Source of the DNA: Chrysoperla carnea
Taxonomy: Eukaryota > Arthropoda > Insecta > Neuroptera > Chrysopidae
Direction: 5' to 3'
Assembly (NCBI RefSeq): GCF_905475395.1
Contig: NC_058339.1
Coordinates: forward strand, 73,064,520-73,128,519
Length of the DNA stretch: 64,000 nt
The notes under the pieces were generated by a model. It ran no database searches, was not told the origin of the DNA, and saw only the letters and a program-made list of their open reading frames with translations. Made by a program: the position numbers and the translations under genes. Shown in pieces: positions 13,101 to 24,090 of this stretch. Position 1 is the stretch's first letter, and each line of letters opens with the position of its first letter.

Positions 13101-14192
13101 TTTTCCGGGTCTTTTTTTTCCGATTACGGGAATTTTATATGAGAGAAGTAGACTGCTTAGTTAAAGCAAAAAAACTGTCGAATGAAGCAAATAATTATAA
13201 ATATGAGTACCTATAAAAGAAATAAATTTTTCTGAACATTTCGCTCGGATCATACATAATAATCTAATTTGCATTTAATAGATAATAAAAAAAGCCGATT
13301 TTCTATATTTTATATTGTAATTTTGTATCTAAAGAATTTCTAATTGCTCTATGTCTAACCATCTTATTCCACTGTGCCCCAATCATTCTTCCATTAAATC
13401 AGATTAAATTTTATTTTTAAAACTACAAAAACAGTATTTGTTCCACTATCCCCCATTTTCTCTTATATAGAACAATCCTAGAATAATGGTTCCGGGAGAT
13501 GTAGGTACGGAAAAAATTCGAATGAGATGGTTGGTGGTTTAAGATTCGATTTTGTAGATAGATAGATAAGTAGCGATGGATCAACCTGCCACTTTGCACG
13601 ATAATTCGTCTCAGTACCTTCAATCAGAAAGGACATAATTAAAAAATAACAAGCAGCCCTTACCCATAATATACCGTGTGTATCAGAATAAGTGGTCTAT
13701 ATTCTAGGGGATGATAAGGTACACCATAACAAGCATTTTAAGAAAAATGTGTCCGGAAACTTAATACTAAGAGAAAAATTTAGTATGGAACTTTAATGCT
13801 AAGAAAAACTTTATCTAGCGATAGACAAAAGAAGTATTAATGTTAGCTCGAATAGATATAAAATAATTAACGGATCCGTTGTTTACAATGTTGTATATTG
13901 CATACCATGCATACATACATATATTTAAAGTAGGTTGATGTAACAATTTTTGAAAGTAAAAAATGTTCATTAAAATTCATATTAAGTAAGTCCTGCAAGA
14001 AATTCTACATATGATGTACACCTGACAGCTAGTATTTCAATAGACCAAAACTAATCGTTTCGAATAAAAATGTATTTATTGTAACAATTAACAAAGAATA
14101 TTATAATAAAATATTTACAAATAAAAAGTCATAACAAATTTTTTGAAGATAGAACTCAATAGATTTTCGAATCGAAAAATTCGAAAACACAC
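10183..14192. other. Intergenic spacer between P450 genes B and C
   Basis: Contains the conserved upstream block of gene B (10222-10248) and a complete inverted copy of the 0.5-kb dispersed element (about 11755-12255). No gene is recognised in the remaining AT-rich sequence (10,250-11,750 and 12,260-14,190). Confidence 0.6.
11755..12255 (-). mobile_element. 0.5-kb dispersed non-coding element, full-length-looking copy
   Basis: In the minus orientation it starts near GTGAAAACAAACAATTGAC, runs through a CACGGGTAAACAGTGAT-like segment and ACGGTTTACAAGATGGGTCC, and ends in a GACGGACGGACGG-rich tail near ACCAAAATTAGTATACC. Partial copies lie at about 4045, 4290, 17660-17890, 23120-23230, 23830-23900, 28200-28330, 34010-34450, 35005-35600 and 60610-60905. 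There is no open reading frame. The class is not certain; Helitron-like or a MITE are possible. Confidence 0.7.
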
Positions 14193-17100
14193 CTATTTAT
14201 CTTTATAAATTGTTCCACGATTATGGAAATCTATAATTGGTTCTTCACTGGGGAAATATATAAATGATGGACCCACATGTTTTGGGCGTTCTTTTATTTT
14301 CTCATTTACCGTAAAATCAAAATTTGATACAATTGTAGCTATTGCTAATTTGGTAACAAGTGATCCGTATCTCATTCCTGGAAAAAATAAACAAAAATGC
14401 AAGAAATAATGAAATAGATATAATCTGCAATTTTTTGATTTAATCACTATTTTTACTGATAAATATATAAATAATAGTACCTGGTACGATCCAAATGAAA
14501 AATGGATTTTAATCAAGCGTTCTAAATTATCGATTCTACATTGATGGAGAAAATTTATTTTTAAAAAAAGTTACTTATAAAGGGTATATTTCATATAAAG
14601 AGTATAAGAAACTAAATAAAATCATTTTTAAAAACAAATTTTTAGGAAAAAGGCTCCCATAAGATGAAAGGGGGAAAAAGAAATAGCAGAACAATTAATT
14701 TTTTAGGTAAACGATTTCCACCAGTATAAATCCGGACTCCAGTGTCTGTGAAACCCCAAAGTTTAAGCTTAAATCCACGCCATTATTCTCCTATATTTTT
14801 ACTTGAATATAAGTAACTAGAATTCATACTTTTCCTAATCTCCATAAATCAACTTGCCTCTCTATTTGCAATCGGATGGCGACGCCTTTGCTCAAGTTAG
14901 AAGGGAATTCATAGCTTAAAAATACCCCTTAGAAAAATTCTAAAAGATCGAGAATAATTTTTGGTTCACGTGATTTGAATAAATATCATTTCTTAGTGTA
15001 CTTTGAATAATTAGAAGAGAATAATTCAGGAGTTCATATTTGGCGATAAATCTTCCTCATCCTTACCTAAACACATTCTTGGACCATCGCCAAATCCAAA
15101 GAAATTAGCTTTAGCTTGATCTTTTGTTTCTTCATCATAAAAACGTTCCGGTTTAAATTCTTCAGGATTTGGATACAAGGTTGGATCACGATGAATACAA
15201 TAAAGTGGAATCAAAACTGATACACCTTTATCAATTTTTAGTCCTGCAGTACCATCCTTTTGTGGTGGGAATTCAAAAGGCTGTGTACATTCTCTCATTG
15301 ACGTAAGAAGTACAGTATTAATTCGTAACGATTCTAAAAAAAATTAATTATTTTACTGAGATTTGAATAATCGTCTCGTTGGTAATTATTGAGTTTGAAG
15401 AGCAAAGATGTATACAGGATAAAATTCTAAGAAAAGGATTCCTTCGCATCGATGTTTTGATTCGATGTTTCATTAACGAGATAAAGCTTCGTTAATTAGA
15501 TATACTAAAAAAATAAAAATGGGAAACTTTTTGTTTCATTGAAAATACGAAATATTTGGGTGCTCTACCAGGGCTCATTTCAAAGATAAGTGAACTTCGA
15601 GCTTCTTCAATTTACTTGAAAACTCGAAATGTTGTCATGACAATCGGAAATTCAAGAATTTCTCAAAGTTCCATTTAGAATAATTGTACTCTTAGTATAA
15701 TTTTTTTCTCCCAGTTTAATACTTAGGGGAAAGTGGTCTATAATGATCCCTCAGGGTAAAATGATTCCTCGTTATTTTAAGTAGTATATTTATCGATAGA
15801 AGGCTTTCACGCGATCAAATTAATGGTTCAACAAAGACTTATGGTGATGTATAAGCTATAATTTGTGTTTCGTAGCAAAAATATTAACTTTACTGCTTAT
15901 GATCTATGGTAAGACAAATTTTAACGTAAAATTTTTTTTTTTTTATTAGTTTTTGCCGGCTCGTTATTTTACTTTTTGCTTTTGTTGACTTTTAATAATA
16001 TTATACACATTTTTATAGGTATATAATAAATTTTAAGGTCAGTTTTTATGACCACATTCAAATATGTCGTTACGGGTAAAATGATCCCCTTTATATACTT
16101 TAAAATGGTCCCTATTTTGTGTGTAAAATTAAAATAGGTAAAATGATCCTCCATCATGTAACGGGTTTTGAATGTGTTAATTGAGATGAATTTACCAGTG
16201 ATTTTTGTTTTCATACTAATCGTTGATGCTATGTAAAAGAACAGTTAATATTTTTTGTGATCTATTTGATAAAAAATGCAATGGAATCACTTTTACCCAC
16301 TATTCTTACAAGATCGTTCAAAACGATCCCTCTTGAGAAATATTGAATAGTTCTAGAAATTTGAACAGATCAAAAGAAATTGACATGCCAATATTGTAAC
16401 ATTTGGATAAAGAATTCAAAAATATTTCGACGTTGTGCATATGTCGAATATAGTTTGGCTATAAATTACATTTTTTCTTAGGGGGGTCATTATAGACCAC
16501 CTTCCCCTGCTGTCTAGTTTAGTAGAATTAGAAACTTGATGTATTGAATTTTTAGAGCTTTACATAAATAATTCCGCATCAATAATTCCGTATTCAACTT
16601 AGAGACAAATCGTATGAAATTTTATTTTCTACAATTACTTTTGATTTATAAAATATTTCAATGTCCCTAAAATACATAAAAAATAAACGATGTTTAACGA
16701 AGCTCTATCTCGTTTAAAATTCAGAAAGATCTATTAATTTCAAAGAACCTATATTTTTGGAATTGTATTCTCTGTATCACTGTGTTCTTAAAATGCGACA
16801 ATTATAAAGCACTCTTTATAATACCTGACAAACAGGAATCTAAATAAGCCATTTCTTGTATGGCATCAAAAGTAATTTCATTATTGTATTTAGCTTTAAC
16901 TGTGTCAATTTCTTCTCGCAATTTTTCGAATACTCGTGGATTTGCAGCCAGTTCATATAATAGACTTCGTATAGCTGCCGCAGAAGTTTCAACTCCATCA
17001 ATGAATAATGTAACGATATTTGCGAGGACGTCATCCCTTGTAAAATCTATTTCCAAATAAAACAAAAAAAAATTTGATATTAAATAATTTGAGTGTAAGG

Positions 17101-19082
17101 GCATGCTTGAGAGTTCTTTCACAACAATTTCAAACAAATCATTCAGCAGAATCGAAATTTATTGAACAGCAGAGATTGTATAAGCGAACAGCACTTGTAT
17201 AGCGATTAGCACACGGTTTGAAGGAATTCTTATAGCATTAGCAGTTTCAAAACTATAGATAGCACATATACTTAATGTCACAAAAAATGCTCGTTTTACA
17301 TATACTTAATATTATATGTAAAACGAGCATTTTTTGTGACATTAATGAGTATACATGTTTGCTGACTAAACTGACGCACATTGGAGATACCAGCTAATCT
17401 TTGAAAAAATTTATAATAATTTACCTTTGTTTTTAAGATGAAGATTATGTAAATAATTTAAAAAATCATTTATCTGCAAATTATTTTTTTCTCGATGATT
17501 CAAAACATCATTTACAGCATTTCTAAAGTATGCGTTACCTTCTTTTGTCATCAATCTAAAAAGAAAAGTTGCCCCTTTTATAATCGCTGCATAAAAATTA
17601 AAAATAAATTTCTGTACATGAAGGCTTTGATTGCTTTCAAATCCACAAAATAAGGGGAAAATATATATACAAACAAGTGAAAACAAACAATTGACTGAGT
17701 TAATTGTTGAAATACCATGCATAGACAGTGTTGATTACTCTATCACATTACATTTAAACTTTTCTATCTCTACACATTTTACATTTAAACTTTTCTATCT
17801 CTAACGGTTTACAAGATGGGTCCATGGGTCTTACAAGACCCAATTGATTACCTTAATGTAGAGGTCTTTGAACTCCACTTTCGGGGGAAGGGGGTGCATT
17901 TTGTGATGGATTTTTGGAGATGCAAATGCATGCAATACATTACTGTTAAAATTACTTACCTAGTTCCGATCAACTCCAATAGAGGTGGATCGACAGTCAT
18001 TAACATCCAAGTTATAAATCCCTGAATACCTGAAGATTCAAACATTGTATTGGCAATTGTTTTAAAAGAACTATTTGGATTTTCAAATGAATCCGATTTT
18101 ATATTCAACGCAGCTAACGTAAATACTTCAGTTGTAAAATTGCTTGCAACTTCTTTTGCTTCAAGTTTATTATTTGAAGCATTAATATTTTGTTGAATAT
18201 ATGCTACAAAGCGTTTCGAAACGGATTCCATATTTGGAAACATTTGTTTTAGCTACAAATAAAATCAGATAAAATTATAAATCTTTTGATCTGCAAGTGC
18301 GGACCCAGAAAGCGGTGATCGGAGAAATTAACGTCTTCAAAATATACTTAGCATAAAAAAAAAAAATATTCCATTAAAAAAAAAATCAAATATCTTGCTT
18401 TTTTTAAATTACCCAATTACTCATAGAATTCTGAATTGATTATTCAAACTAATTTACGCATTGTCAAATCAAATTCGACACTTAAACTATAAACATTGTA
18501 GTAAAAAAACTTATTTCTTTCGAAAGCATGAAAAATTCATAATACCCACTTCAAAAAAATTTCTGGATTCGCACTTGATATGTACTAAAATCATACTTTT
18601 AAACTTGTAAAACCAGGTGTTAAATGAGCCCTTGTAGTTTTCCATTTATTCCCCTTTAGTACAAAAGGATTGTTTCCAGCAACTGGGTCTGCTTTCGCAT
18701 TCAAACGTATTGCATTGTCTTGAAAATGATTAAAATGTTTCACCATAATATCTCTACCTAACTGAGAATCACGAATAAATAATACAGGAAGTCGTCCGAA
18801 ATGTAATCCAAAATATTTATAATCTTTATATTTGCTAGAATTGAAAAATATGAAAATATTTTTTATTTTTCGCAAAAAGTTAATTTTTACTTACTAATAG
18901 AATTTATCTATTTGCGTACTAAAAGTTTTTTTTCCTAGTATTGAATCTTTAATACTGCCAAATGGGAATACTGGTTTTTCATATGGAATACCCCGTTTTT
19001 TCCAATAATCATATTTCCATGTAAAAATTATACATAAAATTCCGATTAGCGAAGCTAGCAATAATAGAAAATCAACCAACAT
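14193..19082 (-). CDS. Cytochrome P450, CYP6-like (CYP3 clan), gene C, complete
   Basis: Predicted 507-aa microsomal P450, tandem paralogue of gene B. Coding exons: 18895-19082, 18597-18834, 17960-18252, 17425-17555, 16825-17046, 15067-15333, 14193-14377; every exon except the last has the same length as in gene B. It shows an N-terminal signal anchor, I-helix DGVETS, K-helix ESLR at 358-361, PERF at 419-422 and haem loop FGDGPRMCLG with Cys445. The reading frame is intact with conventional splice sites, so it is probably functional. Intron 5 carries a 784-bp terminal-inverted-repeat element, intron 4 a perfect 32-bp hairpin and intron 3 a piece of the dispersed 0.5-kb family. The substrate is unknown; a detoxification-type role is inferred only from the clan. 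Confidence 0.9.
15725..16508. mobile_element. 784-bp terminal-inverted-repeat element with internal subterminal repeats
   Basis: The ends AGGGGAAAGTGGTCTATAAT (left) and the inverted AGGGGAAGGTGGTCTATAAT (right) form TIRs of about 28 bp. Inside, the motif GGTAAAATGATCC recurs at least three times (near 15755, 16074 and 16136), as expected for subterminal transposase-binding repeats. There is no transposase-length reading frame, so it is non-autonomous. It is inserted in intron 5 of P450 gene C. The superfamily was not determined because no clear target duplication is visible. Confidence 0.75.
17272..17345. repeat. Perfect 32-bp inverted repeat (hairpin)
   Basis: Arms 17272-17303 and 17314-17345 are perfectly complementary around a 10-nt AT loop. 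It lies in intron 4 of P450 gene C. It may be the remnant of a small palindromic element or a site of cruciform-mediated rearrangement; no function is evident. Confidence 0.8.
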
Positions 19083-20334
19083 CTAAAATTAAAAAGTACA
19101 TTTTTGATTAATATAGGCAAAAATATTACATTCATGATATACAAAGTATCTAAAGTCAATAGTTAAATGAGAAACTGAAACAACAAGCTAATATAGGTAT
19201 AAAAACTAAATTATTTCTTATAAATTTGATTTAGTTAAGTTTAACTTAAGTTCAGATTCGTTAAGTTTAAAAATCAAAACTTACATCAATTGAGCAGGTA
19301 ATAAGTCTTCAGGGTAGGAAACGATTTCAGAATAGGTACTATTCTTATACAATAAAGCATTTTCAAATATAACGCGAAGCGCACTTTCTTACGAAATTCA
19401 AGATATGAACGCTATGAAAAAGTGCGCTATGAAGATATTTGATATAAAGGCTTTCGGCGCTCATTATCAGGTATAATGAATAATTTGTGAACGAGTTGTG
19501 TTACGATAATATATCGCAAAACGATAATAAATCGGAATTATTGTAAAGCTATGGACAAAGCAGGGCTGTTATTGGGCACTAGATTGCGAAAATCAGCTTA
19601 CGCCTCCCTGGTCAATAAAACAACAAAATTTAATTTTTGTTCTATTTGTTTTTTTTAAATATGTATTCTTAAATAAAGTTAGGTATATTTTTAAACATCG
19701 ATTTCAATTTTTCCCGGGTTCTAAGATGGCAAATTGTTTAAAAATCTACTTTTGATTCGATATACTTATTATGGCCAAGATTGTTAATCTATCTTGGATC
19801 ATGGTTGATCAACCGTTAATAGTATTTTATTATTTTCAATATTTTAAAAATGGAAAAAAGTTACAAAAAATTGGAAGAAAATTAATTTTTAATTTAAATA
19901 TGTAGATCAATCTCTATCTCGAAAAATGAGTCGACATTCTAATCTTGACGGCATTCATATCAATTGTTAGCATTCCTCAAATACAAATTTCTCGATCAAA
20001 CTCTTGGCACTTTTTTAAATCCATGGTGCTCAAATTTTAAACGCTCAACTTAATAATAATATTATTATTCGTTCTTTTTTTACAAAACATTGTTGTTCAG
20101 AACATGTCATAGTTTCAATAACAAAAAAAAAACTGAGATTTCAGTTAATAACAAATAAATAACAAATAAAATAACAAATAAATAACAATTATAAAAAATA
20201 ATAACAACAACAAAAAGAAAATCCTCTCAACTGAGATGTCAAATACTAAAAGACACTAATAATTCTAAATACGATAAATTAATTAATTAATTAAATTCGT
20301 ACAAATACGAAAGTCGCAAATCATAAACCATTAG

Positions 20335-20945
20335 TGACCGCATATTGTACTCCAGGCTTAGAGAAGAACATCATCCATAGAGTATGGACATTTATCAATT
20401 AGGTACTTTTTTACGGCCGTCACAAAAGTCGCTCTGTCCTTTTCCATAAAACCGTAAATGATTTTGCAGTTTAAAAACTTATTCTATATTTTGAAGCTAA
20501 GTTACGAGATCCTTGATCTACACATTTGTAATTGCAACACGGAGGACAATAGCCACGCTTTTGCCTTGTGAAACGATTAGAAATTACTTTATTTTGGTGA
20601 AAGTAGTTTTTATTTTTATTTTTAATTATAAATTTGATCATTTCGAGTGCTTACAGACCATGGAATGGTTTTAAAAATGGGTTTGCAACTTTTTACTTTT
20701 TTTAATCCAAATATAATGCTTATTACTTTTTGAGTCCCATACTATAATCCCGAACGACATTATCGAGCCAAAGCTTGTATAATATATAAGTAATAAAGAA
20801 TTCATATCAACTCTTCCCTTCATTACTTTGATTTGATAACAAACTGTATTAATTTTGGCGATGTGAGCTTTCCATCTGATGTTACAATCAAAATGATTCC
20901 CAGAAACTTTATAGTATTTGAGAGTTCAAGAAAAACGTCCAACCA
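20335..20945 (-). pseudogene. Non-LTR retrotransposon reverse-transcriptase remnant
   Basis: On the minus strand a frame with one frameshift gives IKFLGI, then NIRWKAHIAKINT, then LLLIYYTSFGSIMSFGIIVW. These match the FLG...W..HI and YYA...YGI..W landmarks of the C-terminal reverse-transcriptase domain of non-LTR (jockey/RTE-like) elements. Multiple stops follow, so it is a dead fragment. The clade cannot be assigned from this short stretch. Confidence 0.65.
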
Positions 20946-22274
20946 ACTTTTAATATAATTAATTTGATAAAATTAATAAAGAATTAAACCACACGTATTA
21001 TTATTATTAAAATTTGTTTCTCACCTCTTCATAAATATTCGAAATTAAATCACTGAACAAAAAATAGTTATTTCCCACAAATTGTTTCCAATACCGAATT
21101 TAAATGTAATTATTAACTCTTCTACGGTATATTCAATCTAAAAGTGGAAACATATTCGATACGCATAAAATATATTTGAGAATAATCATTCAAGTACAGC
21201 CAAATTTTCAAGGCTATTAAATTATTAAACTATTATTGTTTCAGTTATATATGAGATAACTCAAGAGTACTCATGTTTATTTAATATTTATTAATATTTT
21301 TGTTTATTTAATTTGATCCATTAAGTTGTAATAACTTAATTCAAAGTGGTTTTTTGTATTTTATCTCATGCGGAAGGTCGTCAGATCAAAACCCACCAAT
21401 TATATACATAATTTATATCAAAAGGAACAAAGTTCCTACCGAAAAATATAGATTAACGCACTGTATCGTTTTAAACACGATAATGTAGCTACACTATAGA
21501 AGGTATAGCAAAAATATAGTTTTTTGTACAACGTTATTGTTCATTCAATTTGACCAAAAATGGTCTTTATAGAAAAGCAAGACAGTTTTATTGGATTTAA
21601 TACAAAATTTTTACCGAAGAGTGAATCGATTTCACTGAAACAATTATACAAAATAACAATTTTGATACGAAGAAACTATTTTGGGTAATACTTTTTAGTC
21701 CTTTTTTGCATAAACTATTTGGTTTGCTTAAAAATGTTTCGAACAAAAATGTTACTTTTTTAATCAATAACAACTTTCTAATTTAAAGTATTCATCTATC
21801 AATTACCTCTTATTGAGTAGAGTGAGCTTTTCATTGAGCCTGAAAACTTAGGTCCAGTTTAATGCCTGCGAATATTTCAACTAAAAAAACATCCTGTATA
21901 TGCTTTCATTCAACATTTGCTATTCACAATATGATAAAATTATAATTCATGATTAATTACAGGAAAATCCTTCGTTTTCAAGAAATTATTTTATACGCAT
22001 GAGATACCTTAATAGCCGATCAAATTTAACAGAACATTCAAAACTTCATTGATTGAAATATTAATTGATTATAGTTTGTTTTTGTTTTTATTTTTTGTGC
22101 ATACACTAACTATTTACACTGTGCAAGTGCGGTCTACGGTGTAAGTAGAAAAGGATAGCCAATTTTATAATGATACTTTAGATAAAACTATCTATTTCTA
22201 ATTACACCGATTGTAAAAAGCCTACACACAAAGAACATACGAGGATATTATAGATATAAATTAATTGATTTTAC

Positions 22275-22600
22275 AAGTGTTTTCGTAGTAACTTTTAAAG
22301 TGATTCGACTGTCACATGACTAGTCAACTAGTCAGCTAGGCAATTTGTATGACATAAATGTAAAAAAATGCTCTAAAAATATCGTAAAAGCGTCAAAAAC
22401 CAAAGTTTTTTTATTTTTTATTTTTGGAAAGCACCGTAAGGTAATTTTTTTTTGCATAAACAGAATCTGTGATAAATTTCCTTCATGATGAAAACTTTTT
22501 TGAAGCTCATTCACCGATTAATTTTTGTACAAATTCAAAATTTTGTCGCGCAATAGGCCCTAAAACGGTGTTTATTGGGATCGGGGGATCTTTAAAATAA
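22275..22600 (-). repeat. Three-copy interspersed repeat, inverted copy
   Basis: Reverse-complement homology to 6695-7075 and 24345-24700. It includes a tract with repeated CTAGTCAACTAG-like sequence and a conserved segment around AGGCAATTTGTATGAC. A diverged continuation is visible to about 22760. Confidence 0.6.
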
Positions 22601-24090
22601 AAATTATACAATTAAAATTATTGTGAATTGTTCCATAAAGTACTATGTTAAAAATCACAATTTTAAAATAAAATATTCAAAATTTTACCCCATAAGAGAC
22701 CCCAAAACTATGTTTATCGTGATCAAGGGATTTTGAACTATCATTAACCGCAAAAAAAAAATGAACATTCACCGTACTTGCTCAAACAGTCGAACCACTT
22801 TAAGGACACACTAAATCGTAGTTTATTTTTCAATTAAAGTTGGCTAACGAATTTATTTGATACGGAGCAAGGCCTCTTTTGCTACGACACTGAGTCATAT
22901 GGGAGCTTAATAACATTTATTTTTTCAGTTCTAAAAGCCTGATAATTCGAAATGGATAGAATTTTACATGTAATAATGACTTGCAAAAAATATAATCTTC
23001 ATTTTTTTTATGATAAATTTATTGAATAGGAATTAATTGATGACTTTGAACGAATAACAGACGTAACAGGATGCGAATCCTAGGCCGCTTTTATTAACCT
23101 TGCACTTGGTTACAACACAAAAATTTTTATAGTTTGGAAAAAATGGACACCAAAGCTTTGTCTTAATCTGCGTCCTCACGGGTAAGCAGTGATGTTTACG
23201 AAAAAATGTTTCAAACAAAAGTTGATTATTGAAACTAAATTCCTTATCGCTCGATCTTTGTTTTCTGGTTGGGAGTCAAAACCAAAAAAACTGCAATAGA
23301 CACGAAAAACTGACATCCAGGTTCCCTAGGACTCTAAAACTTTTTCAATCGATTCAGGTTTCCATGAATTTTGAGAAAATGCAAAAATCTTTTTAAAACT
23401 GTCAATTTGTATTTTTTGTCAAAATTTTATGTTTTATCGTTTAAAAAAAATTGAGTTGTGAAAGTTATCAAAAGGTAAAGAAAACAGATATAATTTAAAG
23501 TAAGTACAATGCAATTTTTATGTTAAGTCATAATAAATATCCTAATCAAACCAAACGTAATGTACTCACATATTGGGTTGACTACTAAATCATAAGTATG
23601 TCTTTCTTAAACTGGTACTACAATTATTTCATACAGTAAAAACTAAAAGTAGCTATAAAATTAAATTCTTTAACGAATCAAACAAGTATTTGACCTCTCA
23701 AATTAATACCTTAAAAATTTTTAGAAAAATATATTGTAAATAAAAAAAGTAAGGGCTACATTTACAATGTACCAAGGGATGAATGGAATATAGTTCCCAC
23801 CGAGTGTTTCCACGACACCTCTCGGTTTTTTTTTATAAAGAATAACTTTTACATTTAAACTTTTGTTCTATCTCTAACGATTTACAATATGGGTCCTTTT
23901 TCATTTGATTGTATTAGCAAAAAATGCACAAAATTGGTATATTTCGGTCAATTTTGAAGCTAAAAAGTCGAAAAAAATAAAAATAAAAATGTGCTCAATT
24001 ACTTCAGCTAGAACTATCTATTAAAAACAAAATTATTTAACTAAAAAAAAAATTTTATTTCACTAAAAAAATTTTACAAAACACTAATTT

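Larger units (their letters stand above)
19083..24090. other. Intergenic spacer between P450 genes C and D
   Basis: Holds the conserved upstream block of gene C (19114-19140), a degraded LINE reverse-transcriptase fragment (about 20335-20945, minus), an inverted copy of the three-copy repeat (22275-22600) and fragments of the 0.5-kb family (23120-23230, 23830-23900). I see no gene in the rest. Confidence 0.6.
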
